NCBI RefSeq assembly: GCF_014385195.1
Contig: NZ_JACRTG010000030.1
Location: forward strand, 62,001 to 126,000
Direction: 5' to 3'
Source: Paratissierella segnis
Lineage (GTDB): Bacteria > Bacillota > Clostridia > Tissierellales > Tissierellaceae
DNA: 64,000 nt
The notes below the pieces were generated by a model. It was not told the DNA's origin and ran no database searches. It was given only the letters and a program-made list of their open reading frames with translations. The translations under genes and the position numbers were made by a program. This document shows positions 50,195-59,416 of the stretch, in pieces (within the stretch, counting starts at the first letter, position 1; the number at the start of each line of letters is the position of its first letter).

Positions 50195-51890
50195 TCTTCA
50201 CAACTCCTATTATCGGTATCAGTATTTTAACTTTCGTGCCATTTTTATCACTTTCTATATCTACGCCATATTCATCCCCATATAACAATTTTATCACCCT
50301 ATGAACATTATATAAACCAATGCTATTTGGTGCAGCACTTTCATTTTGAAAAGTATTAATTATTCCTTCTAACTTATGTTTTTCTATTCCTATGCCATTA
50401 TCTATAATTAAAACTCTAATATCATTTTCATATTTATCTATTCGAATAGCAATATCTAAATGATTTGTATTTTCAATGCCATATTTTATACTATTTTCAA
50501 CGATAGGCTGAAGTATCAACTTTGGAACCATATTATCTAACAAGGCATCATCAACCTCAATGCTATAGTCCAATCTTGAATTAAATCTCATTTTTTGTAT
50601 TTTCAAATAATCTTCAAGATAGGATATATCGGTTTTCAATGGCACTTCCACACTTCCATAGTATATATTGTATCTCATCAAATTAGCAAATGATACAACC
50701 ATATCTGATGCCCTTTTTGGATCAAATAATATTTCATATTTTAGCATTTCTAAAACATTAAATAAAAAATGAGGATTGAACTGACTTTCCAGATGTTTGA
50801 TTTCAGTGAGTCTTTTCCTTTCAGCAATCTCTTCATTTCGTTTAATTAAGTTTTCTATTTGAGAAGTCATACTATTAAATTCATCATATATTATTTGAAA
50901 TTCATCAAATGTCTTTGATTCAATTCTGTAATCTATATTTCCTTCTTTCATTTGAGATACAGCGTAAATTAAGGAATCAAATGAATGAAGACTCCGCTTA
51001 GCTACCACGGGGGATAGCCACATAATAAGAATGAGAATCAAAATGCTGATGATTAAAGATGCAAATATGCCAACTTTAAGAAATTCTTGATGCCTGCTTA
51101 TAGATGTCATAGTGATTATATTGATATTGCCATTCTGAATACTATTTTTTTTAATATAATAACTTTTATTATTAAAGGAAACAAATTTTTTACCGTCATT
51201 CTCCAATTTAAATTTCCCCATATTATCAGCTAATGACTCATTTGTGGTATAAAATATATTGTTGAATCTATCTGTTAAAGCTATGCTATCCACATCTTTC
51301 AAGCCCACATAATTCTTTAAGTCATCTTCCTTTATATAAAATAGTAAATAACCCAACGTTTTATTATCCTCTACAATAGGCTTGCCAAACAGCAAGTGTG
51401 GTCTTGGTCTGCCATTATAATCAAATATATCTAATGTCATATCAACTGTATTGATATCTTTTAATAGATAATAAGATAAATTTTCAATAGACTTTTCAAT
51501 TTTTGAAAAATTTGAATCAACACTATAAAAATTAGTTGTTATTATGTTAAAGTCCTTATCTGCAAGAACAAAATTTGCTCTTACATTATTTTCATTGCAG
51601 TATTTATAGAGCAGCATATTTGCATTCATTAAGTAATCTTCATTATTGATAGCTCTCTTTATAAAAGTATCGTCCCCTAAAATCAATAAGTTTTCCTTAT
51701 GTTTATCAAATTCCTTATCAAGAAAATTAGCTAACCCTTCATTGTACAAATCGTTAACCCTTATAACTGTGTTTCTGAAATTTAAATATAAGGATGCAAT
51801 AAATAATATTAAAATTAAACCAATCAATAAGATTGCATAGTTGATGAAAATTTTATTTATGTAATCCTTAAATTTGTTTGTATGCTTCAT
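50187..51890 (-). CDS. YesM-type sensor histidine kinase
   Basis: This 567-residue membrane kinase has a first membrane segment at about 17-37, an extracellular sensing domain of some 230 residues, a second segment at about 270-292, a HAMP region, the His_kinase motif QFNPHFLFNVLEML and a HATPase domain with DNGIGIEK and SIGLYNVHRVI. The ATG at 51890 is preferred over the TTG one codon before. It is paired with the AraC-type regulator and follows the transporter genes on the same strand after about 50 bases. Kinases of this type next to importers usually sense the transported solute, directly or through the binding protein. Confidence 0.9.
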   Translation of the reverse strand: MKHTNKFKDYINKIFINYAILLIGLILILFIASLYLNFRNTVIRVNDLYNEGLANFLDKEFDKHKENLLILGDDTFIKRAINNEDYLMNANMLLYKYCNENNVRANFVLADKDFNIITTNFYSVDSNFSKIEKSIENLSYYLLKDINTVDMTLDIFDYNGRPRPHLLFGKPIVEDNKTLGYLLFYIKEDDLKNYVGLKDVDSIALTDRFNNIFYTTNESLADNMGKFKLENDGKKFVSFNNKSYYIKKNSIQNGNINIITMTSISRHQEFLKVGIFASLIISILILILIMWLSPVVAKRSLHSFDSLIYAVSQMKEGNIDYRIESKTFDEFQIIYDEFNSMTSQIENLIKRNEEIAERKRLTEIKHLESQFNPHFLFNVLEMLKYEILFDPKRASDMVVSFANLMRYNIYYGSVEVPLKTDISYLEDYLKIQKMRFNSRLDYSIEVDDALLDNMVPKLILQPIVENSIKYGIENTNHLDIAIRIDKYENDIRVLIIDNGIGIEKHKLEGIINTFQNESAAPNSIGLYNVHRVIKLLYGDEYGVDIESDKNGTKVKILIPIIGVVKNV

Positions 51891-51940
51891 CAAAACACCA
51901 CCAATAATAATATAAACAAGACAAAAAAGTCTTGTTTATA

Positions 51941-53605
51941 TTATACACCTATTTCTTTTTTACCGGTCAATTTATAGAATAAAAGCAACGAGACTATTGA
52001 TGTAAGGGTTAAAACCGTTGAATAAGCTGCAGCATTCCCATAATTTCCCCGAATTACCTCCGTATATATAGCAACAGTTAAAGTCTGCGTTTTATTGGTA
52101 TAAAGAATTATTGAAGAGCTTAATTCACTTATTACAGTTACCCAACTCATTATAGCACCTGCAATGACACCCGGCATCATCATAGGAACAATCACCCTAG
52201 TAAATGCCCTTGTTTCAGATGCTCCCAAACTAATTGCCGCCTCCTCAATACTGGGACTAATTTGACTGATAATAGCTGTACTTGAACGAATTGTATACGG
52301 CATCCTTCTTATTGCAAATGCTATTATCATTATTATAGCTGTTCCACTTAAAAGAAGAGGTTTTTGATTAAAAGCAAATAAAAAGGCTATCCCTAAAACT
52401 GAACCGGGAATTATAAACGGAAACATTGTAATAGTATCTAAAGTTGATGTTAAGGAATTTCTTTTCCTAACGGTTAGATAGGAAATCAATATTCCAAGTA
52501 CAATAATAATTAAAATTGCAGCCAATCCCAGTTTATAGGTATTAGGTATTATAGAATTGTCTTTAGCCAATAAAGTAGCCCTATAACTATCTAGTGAAAA
52601 CCCCTTAATAAATACCTGTCCTCCTCTATTTTTTAAAAATGAAGTATAAATTACTACAATTTGCGGTAATATTGCCAACAAAACAGTAAGATAAACAAAT
52701 AGATGAGCGAAAATATTCTTTATACCCTTTTCTTTTTGCGGCATCATAGGTTTTAATGCCGTCATAGAATAAGAATAATGATTTGCTACAAATCGCTGAA
52801 TTAAAAACAATAATATTGTTAATGCAATTATAATTACACATAAAGCTGCGGCAAACCCATCATCTCCTCCAACTTCACTCATAAATTGATTATATATTAG
52901 AACAGGCATAGTTTTGAAGCCTTCCCCAATAAGCATCGGAGTACCAAAATCTGCAATTACCCTCATAAACACTAATATACAGCTGGCGAGAACCGTAGGC
53001 ATTACCAATGGAATTATGATCTTAAATACTCTTTCAAGGCTGGTATATCCTAGGCTTTCAGCCGCCTCATCCAATGAATTATCAAGATTTTTTAAGGCTC
53101 CGGATATGTACATATAAACCAGAGGAAATGATTGCAGTGTCAAAACCAAAACAATTCCCGGAAATCCATATATCCCGTTGAATTGTAATTTAAATATTGA
53201 ATTTATAAACTTTGTTAACACTCCATTTCTTCCCAACAGTTGAATCCAAGCATAAGCCCCAATAAATGGAGGGGATAGATATGAAATTATTATCAGAGTT
53301 TCTACAATCTTATTTCCAAATATTTTTATCTTCCTCATTAAATATGCAATCGGAAGGCCCAATGCTACAGACAATAGGGTAACAACTATTGTGACCTTAA
53401 AACTGTTTATCAAAGTAACCCAGTAAAATTTATTGGTAAAAAATTTGGTTAAATAGCTAAGTGTAAATGCCCCTGTATTTGGATCTACTATGCTTTTTTT
53501 AAGTACTAAAAACAATGGGTATACTGTGAAAAGTAGAAAAAATGATAGTATGATTAGTGCCAAAATATTCCATATATTAAATTTATTTTTAGCTGGCATA
53601 TTCAT
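51941..53605 (-). CDS. Fused ABC permease of the FbpB/AfuB type
   Basis: This 554-residue protein consists of two fused permease halves, each with about six membrane segments and an EAA loop (EAAESLGYTSLERVFKIIIPLV in the first, EAAISLGASETRAFTRVIVPMM in the second). This is the single-chain architecture of the ferric iron/AfuB family. The ATG at 53605 follows AGGTG by 6 bases and overlaps the ATPase gene by 17 bases. Members of the family carry Fe3+, hexose phosphates or phosphonates, so the substrate is undecided. Confidence 0.88.
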   Translation of the reverse strand: MNMPAKNKFNIWNILALIILSFFLLFTVYPLFLVLKKSIVDPNTGAFTLSYLTKFFTNKFYWVTLINSFKVTIVVTLLSVALGLPIAYLMRKIKIFGNKIVETLIIISYLSPPFIGAYAWIQLLGRNGVLTKFINSIFKLQFNGIYGFPGIVLVLTLQSFPLVYMYISGALKNLDNSLDEAAESLGYTSLERVFKIIIPLVMPTVLASCILVFMRVIADFGTPMLIGEGFKTMPVLIYNQFMSEVGGDDGFAAALCVIIIALTILLFLIQRFVANHYSYSMTALKPMMPQKEKGIKNIFAHLFVYLTVLLAILPQIVVIYTSFLKNRGGQVFIKGFSLDSYRATLLAKDNSIIPNTYKLGLAAILIIIVLGILISYLTVRKRNSLTSTLDTITMFPFIIPGSVLGIAFLFAFNQKPLLLSGTAIIMIIAFAIRRMPYTIRSSTAIISQISPSIEEAAISLGASETRAFTRVIVPMMMPGVIAGAIMSWVTVISELSSSIILYTNKTQTLTVAIYTEVIRGNYGNAAAYSTVLTLTSIVSLLLFYKLTGKKEIGV

Positions 53606-54701
53606 GCTTTTCACCTACTTGAATCAAAGTTTTTTGACTATTACAATCAAAGACATTTATTTTATTGGGTTTTACTTCTAAATTTATTCTAGTACCATTT
53701 GGTATAATATCGCTTAGATCTGAATTTTGAATTACTTCTATCTCTTTACCATCTTCCAATGCCACAAAGTAATGAGTATTTAAGCCTAAAAACATACTCC
53801 CTTTAATTATTCCTTTGATGCCTTCTTCATTTTTACTAATGATAAATTCATGAGGTCGCACTGATACCAATACTTTTAAATCATCTTTGATATCATCCCT
53901 TAAATTATCCATTTTTACAATATAATTATTGTCAAAGTTTATATTCCTTTCCCCTCCATTTGTCTCAATGTTAGCCTCAAGTATATTTGAAACCCCTATA
54001 AAATTTGAAACGAATACGTTCAAGGGCCTTTCAAATACTTGCCTCGGAGTCCCAATTTGTTGAATCTTGCCTTCATGCATAACAGCAATTCTATCTGAAA
54101 CCGCTAAAGCTTCTTCTTGATCATGGGTTACATATACTGTAGTTATTCCAACTTGTTGCTGAATATTTTTAATTGCATTTCTCATCTCAACTCTTAATTT
54201 AGCATCAAGATTTGACAGTGGCTCATCCATCAATAAAACTTGAGGGTGTATCACAATAGCCCTTGCTAAAGCAACCCTCTGCTGCTGACCCCCTGATAAT
54301 TTATCAGGCATTCTGTCTTTATACTCATCGATTTTTACAATATCCAATATTTCCTTAATCTTGTCCTCAATTTCTTGTTTACTTAATCCCCTATTTTTTA
54401 ATCCAAAAGCTACATTTTCTTTTACAGACATATGGGGAAAAATTGCATAATTTTGAAATACCATACCCATATTTCTTTTATTAACCGGAATGTTATTTAT
54501 AACATTGCCATTAATTTTTATTTCTCCGCCCTCAATTGTATTAAAACCTATAATCATTCTTAATAAAGTTGTTTTTCCACATCCCGATGGCCCCAATAGA
54601 GTGAAAAACTCACCGGGACTAACCATTAAAGACAAGCCGTCAATAATTGTCTTATCCCCATATCGTTTTACAACATTTTCTATGTCTATTGATACACTCA
54701 C
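53589..54701 (-). CDS. ABC importer ATPase of the FbpC/PotA type
   Basis: This 370-residue ATPase has Walker A GPSGCGKT (37-44), Q-loop, signature LSGGQQQRVALARA (from 135), Walker B VLLMDE (155-160) and a C-terminal TOBE-type domain. The start is a GTG at 54701 with GGAGG 7 bases upstream. It sits between the binding protein gene and the permease gene of one operon. Confidence 0.9.
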   Translation of the reverse strand: MSVSIDIENVVKRYGDKTIIDGLSLMVSPGEFFTLLGPSGCGKTTLLRMIIGFNTIEGGEIKINGNVINNIPVNKRNMGMVFQNYAIFPHMSVKENVAFGLKNRGLSKQEIEDKIKEILDIVKIDEYKDRMPDKLSGGQQQRVALARAIVIHPQVLLMDEPLSNLDAKLRVEMRNAIKNIQQQVGITTVYVTHDQEEALAVSDRIAVMHEGKIQQIGTPRQVFERPLNVFVSNFIGVSNILEANIETNGGERNINFDNNYIVKMDNLRDDIKDDLKVLVSVRPHEFIISKNEEGIKGIIKGSMFLGLNTHYFVALEDGKEIEVIQNSDLSDIIPNGTRINLEVKPNKINVFDCNSQKTLIQVGEKHEYAS

Positions 54702-54823
54702 ACTTAATCCTCCTATCTGTTAAAATTCCTTATACAGAACTTAAAAAAATATATGGTAGCTATAGATAAAATTGATTAAATATAAGCTACCATTATATAA
54801 TTCAGTATCGACTTATGTCCTAA

Positions 54824-55888
54824 TTAATTTAGTGATTTCTCTAAATGCTCATTAAACTTAGTAGTGATTGCATCTTTATTTGCCGAAACCCATCCTTCAT
54901 CATATAGTTTAACCAAAACTATATCATCGGTAGGAACCATATATGAAGCAAGTTTGGCATCTTTTCTCAATGGTCTTACTGTCAATTCTCCGCCTACCAA
55001 GTTTTGTATCTTTTCCGATAACATATAGTCGACGAATTTTTTAGCATTTTCTTCATTCTTTGCCCCTTTTATAATCTGAACGGATTCTCCAGGGAATATG
55101 GCTCCCTCTTTTGGAAATACAACTTCTACAGGTGCTCCGTTTTTAATGTAATTTACAACCGGGTCTTCCCATGTTAAGCCTACAGGATATTCACCATCAG
55201 CTACACTTTTATGAAGTTGTCCTGAACTTGTAGACATTTTACCATCCAAATTAGCTATGAATTTATCAACAAAATCCCATGCTTTATCCGACATTGGATC
55301 TCCGTCTCCCATTGCATACAGCATTGCAGCAAGGGATTGAAATGCAGAACTTGAATTTGCAGGATCTCCGAATGCAATCTTTCCCTTTAATTCAGGATTT
55401 AACAAATCTTCAAATCCTTCCATTTTTATGTCGCCGATCAAATTTTTATTTACTATAAATACTGTAGGGTCGGCAAATGCAGGTGAGAAAAACCCTGATT
55501 TATTCCTAAATTGCTCTATCATGTTTTCATCTTCCGGAGAAACATACTCCATAAATAAATCCTTCTTTGAGGCAAGCATCGTCTCATCAGCGGCCCATAA
55601 GATATCTCCCATAGGGTTGTTCTTTTCTGATTCTACCCTCTTCAACAGCTCTCCTGTACCGGCTACAATCATTTCCACTTTTATACCTGTATCCTTCTCA
55701 AAATTAGGTATTACAGCGTTGTTTAAGCTTTCACTGCGAGCAGTATATACCACTAAAATATTATTATCGTCGGCTGATACTTTACTATTATCCGGTTCTT
55801 TTCCTTCATTGCTTGAACAGCCAGTCAATACAGTACTTAATAGCAGCATAATTATCAACGCTTTAGAAACCGTTTTCTTATTGAACAT
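54824..55888 (-). CDS. Solute-binding lipoprotein of the ferric iron/sugar-phosphate (AfuA-like) class
   Basis: This 354-residue lipoprotein has a signal with lipobox STVLTGC (Cys24) and a class-II periplasmic-binding-protein fold (VVYTARSESLNNAVIPNFEKDTGI...). The family includes FutA/FbpA (Fe3+) and AfuA (hexose-6-phosphates). I do not see an obvious Tyr pair of the iron-binding kind in the C-terminal region, and a dedicated two-component system in the same cluster argues for an inducible organic substrate; neither point is decisive. The ATG follows GGAGGTC by 5 bases. First gene of the operon. Confidence 0.85.
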   Translation of the reverse strand: MFNKKTVSKALIIMLLLSTVLTGCSSNEGKEPDNSKVSADDNNILVVYTARSESLNNAVIPNFEKDTGIKVEMIVAGTGELLKRVESEKNNPMGDILWAADETMLASKKDLFMEYVSPEDENMIEQFRNKSGFFSPAFADPTVFIVNKNLIGDIKMEGFEDLLNPELKGKIAFGDPANSSSAFQSLAAMLYAMGDGDPMSDKAWDFVDKFIANLDGKMSTSSGQLHKSVADGEYPVGLTWEDPVVNYIKNGAPVEVVFPKEGAIFPGESVQIIKGAKNEENAKKFVDYMLSEKIQNLVGGELTVRPLRKDAKLASYMVPTDDIVLVKLYDEGWVSANKDAITTKFNEHLEKSLN

Positions 55889-56001
55889 TTTCTGACCTCC
55901 ATTATTATAAATTATATAACTCTTTATAAGTAAATTATAATATGTAAAAAAATATTAGTATATCCGATAAAAGAAAACGTTTATCCAAAATAACAAACAA
56001 A

Positions 56002-56023
56002 AAGCCAATCTCTCGACTGACTT
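56002..56023 (-). terminator. Terminator of the MacAB-like exporter operon
   Basis: On the minus strand AAGTCAGTC and GATTGGCTT pair (with G-T pairs) around a GAGA loop, followed by TTTGTTTGTT. It lies just past the permease stop. Confidence 0.65.
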
Positions 56024-56031
56024 TTCACTTA

Positions 56032-57246
56032 TTATTCATATCTTAAGGCATCAATAGGATTCAATTTTGAAGCTTTATTTGCAGGATAAATACCAAAGAA
56101 AACACCAACTCCTGCTGAAAAAAGCCATGCTATTATAACAGTTTCAATAGAAAAACTTGGTGGTATTCTTATGATACTAGAAACGACAAAGGATAAGCTG
56201 AGTCCAACTATAGTCCCAATTATGCCGCCTATTCCGGATATAATCACAGATTCTACCAAAAATTGCAGTAATATGTCCTTCCGTTTAGCTCCTATAGCTT
56301 TTCTTATTCCAATCTCCCTAGTACGTTCTGTAACAGAAACGAACATTATATTCATAACTCCTATTCCTCCTACCAAAAGGGAAATAGCTGCTATAGCTCC
56401 AATTACCAAAGTTACAACCCCGGTAACTTTGTTTATCGATTCTAATTCTGCTTCAGCCGTTTGAACCATATATTTATTCTCTCCCTCGTTTCCATGCCTT
56501 TTCTCAATTAAACGAATTATCTTTTGAGTGAGACTATCTATATCCGTTTCCTTTCCCATACTCATCTCAAACTCAGAATAAAAACCTCCATTACCTGTTA
56601 TTCTTTCTAAGGTAGTATAGGGAACAAAAACATTTCCAATGGTTTCTCCTCCCATAGCTTGAAGTGTAGTTTTTGGTTTTTCATATGTTCCAATAATAAC
56701 TAAAGATATTGGACTTCCACCAATCTCTATATCCAAACTCTCTCCTAATACATTGCTTCTACCAAATATCTCTAATGCCATTTCCTTGTCTATAATACAA
56801 ACTTGTCTTTTCCCTTTTACATCTTCGTCTGATAGATATCTGCCTTCAATCATATCCACCTTTTCAATTTTGATATAATTTTCATCCCCGCCATAAATTC
56901 CTGCATCTATCTTTTGACTTTTGGATTTTACTGTTCCTCTTTCATATATAGAGGGCACAATAGCTTCTATTTCATCCGAGAAAGTACTTTTTAGCACATC
57001 AATATCGTCGGAAGTAAGTAAGTCTCTGATTGTATAATTTTCTCTCCAGTTAATTGAAAAATAAGCAAATCCCGCGCCAAATGCTTCAAATTGTTCGTCG
57101 ATCACCTTTTGGCTGCTTTCCCCTAACGCGACTATGGTAATAACCGAGGATATTCCTATGATAATGCCTAACATGGTAAGGAGTGAACGCATTTTATTTG
57201 AAAATATTGCACTCAATGATACCTTTATACTCTCAAGTAAATTCAT
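56032..57246 (-). CDS. MacB-type ABC exporter permease
   Basis: This 404-residue protein has one N-terminal membrane segment (to about residue 42), a large extracellular MacB_PCD domain, and three C-terminal membrane segments. The FtsX signature SVTERTREIGIRKAIGAKR lies at about 310. This is the four-segment MacB/YknZ topology, which transmits force across the membrane instead of forming a channel. The start overlaps the ATPase stop in ATGA. With the adaptor and ATPase it resembles the YknXYZ system of Bacillus, used against toxic peptides. Confidence 0.9.
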   Translation of the reverse strand: MNLLESIKVSLSAIFSNKMRSLLTMLGIIIGISSVITIVALGESSQKVIDEQFEAFGAGFAYFSINWRENYTIRDLLTSDDIDVLKSTFSDEIEAIVPSIYERGTVKSKSQKIDAGIYGGDENYIKIEKVDMIEGRYLSDEDVKGKRQVCIIDKEMALEIFGRSNVLGESLDIEIGGSPISLVIIGTYEKPKTTLQAMGGETIGNVFVPYTTLERITGNGGFYSEFEMSMGKETDIDSLTQKIIRLIEKRHGNEGENKYMVQTAEAELESINKVTGVVTLVIGAIAAISLLVGGIGVMNIMFVSVTERTREIGIRKAIGAKRKDILLQFLVESVIISGIGGIIGTIVGLSLSFVVSSIIRIPPSFSIETVIIAWLFSAGVGVFFGIYPANKASKLNPIDALRYE

Positions 57247-57956
57247 AGACTTACCTCCTGTTTTTTGATGATAATCTGATTTTCAACAGGCTTATCCTCT
57301 ATAATCTTACCATCCCTGCATACAATCATTCTTTTTGTATGCATTGCTATGTCAAACTCATGAGTAACCATTATAATCGTTACACCTTCCGCATTAAGCT
57401 GCTGAAATATGCTCATGACCTCATTACCGGATTTTGTGTCCAAGTTGCCGGTAGGCTCATCAGCAAAGATTAAACTTGGATTATTGACTAAAGATCTGGC
57501 AATAGCAACTCTCTGTTTTTGTCCGCCTGAGAGTTCATTGGGATTATGATGCATTCTTTCCTCTAACCCTACTTTCTGCAAAGCATTTATAGCTCTTTCC
57601 TTTCTCTGGTTGGCAGAAACACCTGCATAAATCATAGGAAGTTCCACGTTCTTCAAGGCGTTAACACGTGGAATCAAATTGAATGATTGAAATATAAAAC
57701 CTATCTTCTTGTTTCGAATCTCGGCAAGCTCATCGTCGCTCATATCTTGAACACTCTCGCCATCTAATTCATAAATTCCTTCTGTAGGTTTATCTAAGCA
57801 CCCAAGTATATTCATCAAAGTGGATTTCCCCGATCCGGAAGGACCCATGATGGATACAAATTCTCTTTCTTCTATTGATAAATTAATATTTTTTAAGGCC
57901 TCCACACTTACAATTCCAGTATTATATATCTTGCTTAAATTTTCTATTTTTATCAT
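57243..57956 (-). CDS. MacB/YknY-type ABC exporter ATPase
   Basis: This 237-residue ATPase has Walker A GPSGSGKS (38-45), signature LSGGQKQRVAIARSL, Walker B LIFADEPTGNLD and switch His in MVTHE. It belongs to the LolD/MacB family and pairs with the permease that overlaps its stop codon. The adaptor gene ends 1 base before its start. Confidence 0.93.
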   Translation of the reverse strand: MIKIENLSKIYNTGIVSVEALKNINLSIEEREFVSIMGPSGSGKSTLMNILGCLDKPTEGIYELDGESVQDMSDDELAEIRNKKIGFIFQSFNLIPRVNALKNVELPMIYAGVSANQRKERAINALQKVGLEERMHHNPNELSGGQKQRVAIARSLVNNPSLIFADEPTGNLDTKSGNEVMSIFQQLNAEGVTIIMVTHEFDIAMHTKRMIVCRDGKIIEDKPVENQIIIKKQEVSL

Positions 57957-57957
57957 A

Positions 57958-59199
57958 TTACATCACCTTGTCCACTATAACCTGACTTCCGTCTTTTATT
58001 CCTTCTGTGGGATTCATAATTACAGAATTTCCTTCTTTTATATCTCCTATTACTTCTATGGAAAAATCACTTCCTATACCGGTTTTTATTGTATTCTCCT
58101 TTACAATACCGTCATCGCTTACAGTAAATATGACCTTCTCTCCGTCTTTTTTAGTAAATATAGCCTCATAAGGAAGAGATAAGGCATCTGCTTTCTTCTG
58201 TGTTAAAATATCTATCTTTGCTGAAAAACCAGGTTTTAAAAATTCATCATTGTCTTTAATGGCTATTTTTATTTCCACTACATTTTCTTTACTTTGTATT
58301 TGCTCCAATGTCTTTGCGATGGAGCCTACATATTTTACTTTCCCTTCATATACTCTATCTTCAAACGAATCTCCTGTAATCTTCACGGAATCTCCTTCTT
58401 TAATTTTGCTTGCATCATATTCGTTAATATCCACTATGATTTCTAAGTGTTCTAAATCTTGGATCGACATCAATGCTACATGAGATTGTACTATTCCGCT
58501 TTCAGAAATATTGGTATCTACAATAGTCCCTGATATAGGGCTTTTTATAGTATATTTTTCTAATTCCTTTTCCAATTTCTCTGTTTCTATCTTTGCTAAC
58601 TCTATTTTTTGCTTTTGAATAATTATTTCATTTTCAGGGTTAGAATTTTTTAATTTTTCTTCAGCTAATAAAAAATCATTGTAAAGCTGATCTACATCAT
58701 CCTTTGATTTGTCAAATTCTACCTTGTTGATTATACCTTCATCATACAACTTAATATTTCTCTCATATGTATTTTTGGCATCTTCATATCTAATCTTTGC
58801 ATTGGACAATTGAATTTCAAACTCTTTTGTCCCTTCATTTTCTAATTTTTTTAAACCTTCTTTTTCTATTTCAAGCCTTAACTTCGAATCCTTTATTCTA
58901 TAAAGAATATCCGAGTCTTCCAATTTCATTAATATTTGATCTTTTTCAACTTTATCCCCTTCTTGAACATATATTTTTTCAATTTTTTCTTCCACATCCG
59001 ATATGATATCCCTCTTATCCATTGAAAATATTGTTCCTGTAGTAAGGATGTGAGATTCTATGTCCTCTCTTACTATAGGTGTAGTTTGCACCACAACCCC
59101 ATTAGGTTTTTTATTTTTAATTGCCATATTTACACCCGAAATCCCTAATACAGCAATTAAAACCACTAGAATAATTAATACTTTTTTCTTTCTATTCAT
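57958..59199 (-). CDS. MacA/YknX-type membrane-fusion adaptor
   Basis: This 413-residue protein is anchored by one N-terminal segment (KVLIILVVLIAVLGISGV), then has biotinyl-lipoyl-like halves flanking a long coiled coil (about 85-190, heptads rich in Glu/Lys/Leu) and a beta-barrel region. This is the usual HlyD/MacA order. In Gram-positive cells such adaptors stand on the permease at the cell surface. GGGAGGAAG precedes the ATG. It is the first gene of the exporter operon. Confidence 0.9.
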   Translation of the reverse strand: MNRKKKVLIILVVLIAVLGISGVNMAIKNKKPNGVVVQTTPIVREDIESHILTTGTIFSMDKRDIISDVEEKIEKIYVQEGDKVEKDQILMKLEDSDILYRIKDSKLRLEIEKEGLKKLENEGTKEFEIQLSNAKIRYEDAKNTYERNIKLYDEGIINKVEFDKSKDDVDQLYNDFLLAEEKLKNSNPENEIIIQKQKIELAKIETEKLEKELEKYTIKSPISGTIVDTNISESGIVQSHVALMSIQDLEHLEIIVDINEYDASKIKEGDSVKITGDSFEDRVYEGKVKYVGSIAKTLEQIQSKENVVEIKIAIKDNDEFLKPGFSAKIDILTQKKADALSLPYEAIFTKKDGEKVIFTVSDDGIVKENTIKTGIGSDFSIEVIGDIKEGNSVIMNPTEGIKDGSQVIVDKVM

Positions 59200-59391
59200 A
59201 TATTAAACTTCCTCCCAATTATTTAAATCTTTACCAAATGGTGGTATACCCTTCTCCATTTTATATGTTTGTTCATATAAATAGTAACTGGTAAATTGAA
59301 CATACTGCTTCATTTATATTAACGTATACAATATATATATTACTGCAATTTATTGGAAATTTTTTATTAAAAGAATAAATTAAAAGAAAAA

Positions 59392-59411
59392 AGCTGGTCT
59401 TTCGACCAGCT
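59392..59411 (-). terminator. Terminator after the glutamate dehydrogenase gene
   Basis: AGCTGGTC (59392-59399) and GACCAGCT (59404-59411) form a perfect stem with a TTTC loop, followed on the minus strand by TTTTTTCTTTT. Confidence 0.88.
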
Positions 59412-59416
59412 CCTAA

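Noticed and set aside
55972..55990. Catabolite-response-like sequence ATAAACGTTTTC upstream of the AfuA-like gene
   Set aside because: It has about three mismatches to the cre consensus, which is expected by chance in AT-rich DNA.
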